IMG/VR virus record: IMGVR_UViG_3300009008_000202
Location: 1 to 27,073 of that record
DNA: 27,073 nt
Source of the DNA: a virus
Strand: one strand, 5' to 3'
Below, piece by piece: positions 25,183 to 27,073 of the stretch (positions are counted from its first letter, which is position 1; every line of letters begins with the position of its first letter). Both the position numbers and the translations under genes were made by a program. Under the pieces are notes generated by a model. It searched no databases, was not told the DNA's origin, and saw only the letters and a list, made by a program, of their open reading frames with translations.

Positions 25183-27073
25183 TGCCATTTCAAGATGACA
25201 TAAGAGGAAAGAATATTCAAGTATTCCCAGTAATTAGAATAGGGGATGACACTTTCACTACTGATGCCCCTGATGAAGGACACTACCAATATTATTCTAC
25301 AAATAATGTAAGTATTGTTGAAAAGTGGGGTCTTGGAAGTGCAAAAAGGGATGTTTATTGTAAACCTATTTTAATGAATATCCCTTCAATTAAACAGTCA
25401 GTTGATATTGAGAGTAGGAAATTTAAGATAGGGAATGTAACCCTTGAATTTAACAACTTTCTTGTAGATGGGGTTAGATTCTCTGACCAATTATCAGAAT
25501 CATCTTTAATTAATAGAGAAGTTTCTATTTATCTCAAAACTGTATCTACATTTGAAATCCCATCAGGCAATCTAAATCTTTTTTATGGGGCTTCAGAAGA
25601 GGTAGACCCTGATGATTTTGACAGAGATTTCCTTTTAAGGGTATATCAAGGGCAAATAAGAAGAATATCCCACGATGATGAGAAGGTTAAGATTGAACTT
25701 GAAGATTTAACAGAGCAAAAGACTCATAGGGATTTACCTTTAACTGAATACTCTGATGGGACTAAAGGGTATTTGGGGGATGGTAATAATATACAGGACA
25801 AATATAAGAATAAACCCATACCTATTGTTTATGGGGAGGTTGATAAAAGCCCCTGTGTATTAGAATCTTCTGCAGAAGGACAGAATATTATCCCTGATTT
25901 TAGGAGTATTTCTGAATTTAATGAAGATTCCCCTCTTTATATACAGGCAAACAATTCTTATCTAAAAGTAAAGAGGTTTTTGGATTATACAAATAGTAGT
26001 TCTTTTGGGGAATTAGACATATTTAATGACTATGAATCCCCATCCTTTAGTGATATCCAATATACAGTAGAGAGTGATAGCATTATATTGACAAGCAAAA
26101 GTGTTAATGGGGATGGAATATCTGCTTGGGGGAAATTTAACACCCTTTTATGTGAGTATAGAGGCTCTCCTACTTCTTGGAGAATATGGGGGCTTAATAA
26201 TGGTTCTTTTATCAGCCTATTAACTGATGATGATAACCCATCGTTTGCTATTGATGGCGATAGCAATACAGTATGCGTATTAGATGACAATACTATTATA
26301 TCAGAATGGGAAGCCCCAACTTTTGACCAATCGTATGTAACTACTCCAATAATGGGGATGGTAATAGATTCCATCTCAAACTCTATCTCAAACCATTTAT
26401 CACAAGTAAGGACAGTTTATATAAATGGGACTGCTCATTATTTCTTAGCATTTAGTATTAATGATGAAGTTATTACAGGGGCTTCAGTAGTCCCAAGAAT
26501 AGTATTAGTTAGAACAGATGACATAAAGAATGAAGTTGATGGGGCTTTTGGTAATGACCCTGTGATGATAGTAGAAGATGACTTTTTTATAAACCTTGAT
26601 GCTTCAAGACATCCAAATGATGCCCCTATAAAAATAGATGTATCAGGAAATCAAACTCACGAAGTTTTTACATTAAACAAGACAGGTAAAAATGATAACA
26701 CTATATCATTCACATTATATGCGTTTAGAGGGAACAATGGGGCTGACTTAGGGAACGATATAGATGGCGAAATATATGGAGAGTTTAATGATATCGAAGT
26801 AAGGGTTTTTATATTCCCTAAAGAAATATTCAAGGAAGATTTTTATGTAAATGTAAATGGCAGGGTAAACACATCTGATGACCACCCTGAACTTGATAAT
26901 GATGAATTTATTAAAAATCCTATTGATATTATTTATGATATTTTAAGAAGTGAATTGGGTTTATCTGAAACCCAAATAAATGAGGCTGACTACATAGAAG
27001 CAAGAGATGCCCATAGTGAGTGGGAATTTGGATTTACTATAAATAAAAAAACAGGTTCTAAAAAACTAATAGA
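25182..27073 (+). CDS. Tail hub / tail tip protein, partial
   Basis: The frame opens at ATG 25182, overlapping the tape measure stop (TAATG), and is still open at the right edge: at least 630 residues. The N-terminus (SVDIESRKFKIGNVTLEFNNFLVDGVRFSD, then REVSIYL and LLRVYQGQIRRISHDDEKVKIELEDLTEQKTHRDLPL) matches hub-type tail proteins that follow the tape measure gene. Beyond come KNKPIPIVYGEVDKSPC (about 210-226), a large beta-rich middle, and near the edge NPIDIIYDILRSELGL...EWEFGFTI, as in baseplate or gpJ-like hub domains. The function beyond the tail tip position is inferred. Confidence 0.7.
   Translation, partial: MPFQDDIRGKNIQVFPVIRIGDDTFTTDAPDEGHYQYYSTNNVSIVEKWGLGSAKRDVYCKPILMNIPSIKQSVDIESRKFKIGNVTLEFNNFLVDGVRFSDQLSESSLINREVSIYLKTVSTFEIPSGNLNLFYGASEEVDPDDFDRDFLLRVYQGQIRRISHDDEKVKIELEDLTEQKTHRDLPLTEYSDGTKGYLGDGNNIQDKYKNKPIPIVYGEVDKSPCVLESSAEGQNIIPDFRSISEFNEDSPLYIQANNSYLKVKRFLDYTNSSSFGELDIFNDYESPSFSDIQYTVESDSIILTSKSVNGDGISAWGKFNTLLCEYRGSPTSWRIWGLNNGSFISLLTDDDNPSFAIDGDSNTVCVLDDNTIISEWEAPTFDQSYVTTPIMGMVIDSISNSISNHLSQVRTVYINGTAHYFLAFSINDEVITGASVVPRIVLVRTDDIKNEVDGAFGNDPVMIVEDDFFINLDASRHPNDAPIKIDVSGNQTHEVFTLNKTGKNDNTISFTLYAFRGNNGADLGNDIDGEIYGEFNDIEVRVFIFPKEIFKEDFYVNVNGRVNTSDDHPELDNDEFIKNPIDIIYDILRSELGLSETQINEADYIEARDAHSEWEFGFTINKKTGSKKLI

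Noticed and set aside
26030-26374. 114-residue antisense frame in the tail hub gene
   Set aside because: Overlaps a continuous, well-placed rightward coding frame; no start signal.

Overview
This window is a piece of a tailed double-stranded DNA phage, or prophage, with a siphovirus-type long non-contractile tail. The evidence is a large terminase, a portal, a Mu F-like head protein, a scaffold, an HK97-fold-like capsid protein, a connector, a tail tube protein, a frameshifted tail assembly chaperone pair, a tape measure protein and a tail hub protein that runs off the right edge. No integrase or DNA polymerase is seen, so the lifestyle is open. The DNA is AT-rich and most genes have good Shine-Dalgarno sites (AAGGAG, GAAAGGG). 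That argues against a Bacteroidota host. A low-GC, possibly aquatic host fits the gene style, but the host cannot be fixed from the sequence.

Layout. Positions 1-6125 hold leftward early-type genes packed tightly, mostly with 1-40 bp overlaps. They include a replication-organiser-like protein, an SSB-like protein with an acidic tip, an XRE repressor-like protein, and a run of proteins of about 30-90 residues, several of them CxxC/CxxC zinc ribbons or single membrane helices. Many of these genes are shorter than 60 codons. In a 388-base gap of this operon (109-496) lies an 81-base RNA that folds like the tRNA-like domain of tmRNA but has no room for a tag reading frame. Positions 5214-5580 hold 39-bp tandem AT-rich repeats (a candidate origin), a leftward promoter and a leftward terminator. 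Positions 6126-6479 form a divergent control region with a strand-asymmetric block that could hold a packaging site.

Positions 6480-7418 read rightward: a small-terminase-like protein and two small proteins. Positions 7405-11040 read leftward: terminase large subunit, portal, a small protein, a virion morphogenesis protein and a Mu F-like protein. This packaging block is inverted relative to the capsid genes. From 11142 to the right edge everything reads rightward: scaffold, capsid, a glycosyltransferase plus sulfotransferase pair, an M15 peptidase, a zinc-ribbon metallophosphoesterase, four small membrane proteins (probable lysis set), three fibre-like virion proteins, connector, tail completion, tail tube, tail chaperones, tape measure and tail hub.

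Most notable: the tmRNA-like mini RNA, the sugar/sulfate modification pair next to the capsid gene, the inverted packaging block, the zinc-ribbon phosphoesterase with an apparent ATC start, shared promoter motifs at the heads of leftward operons, the iteron-like repeats, and the clustered zinc-ribbon microproteins. All functional calls rest on motif recognition by eye; no database search was run.
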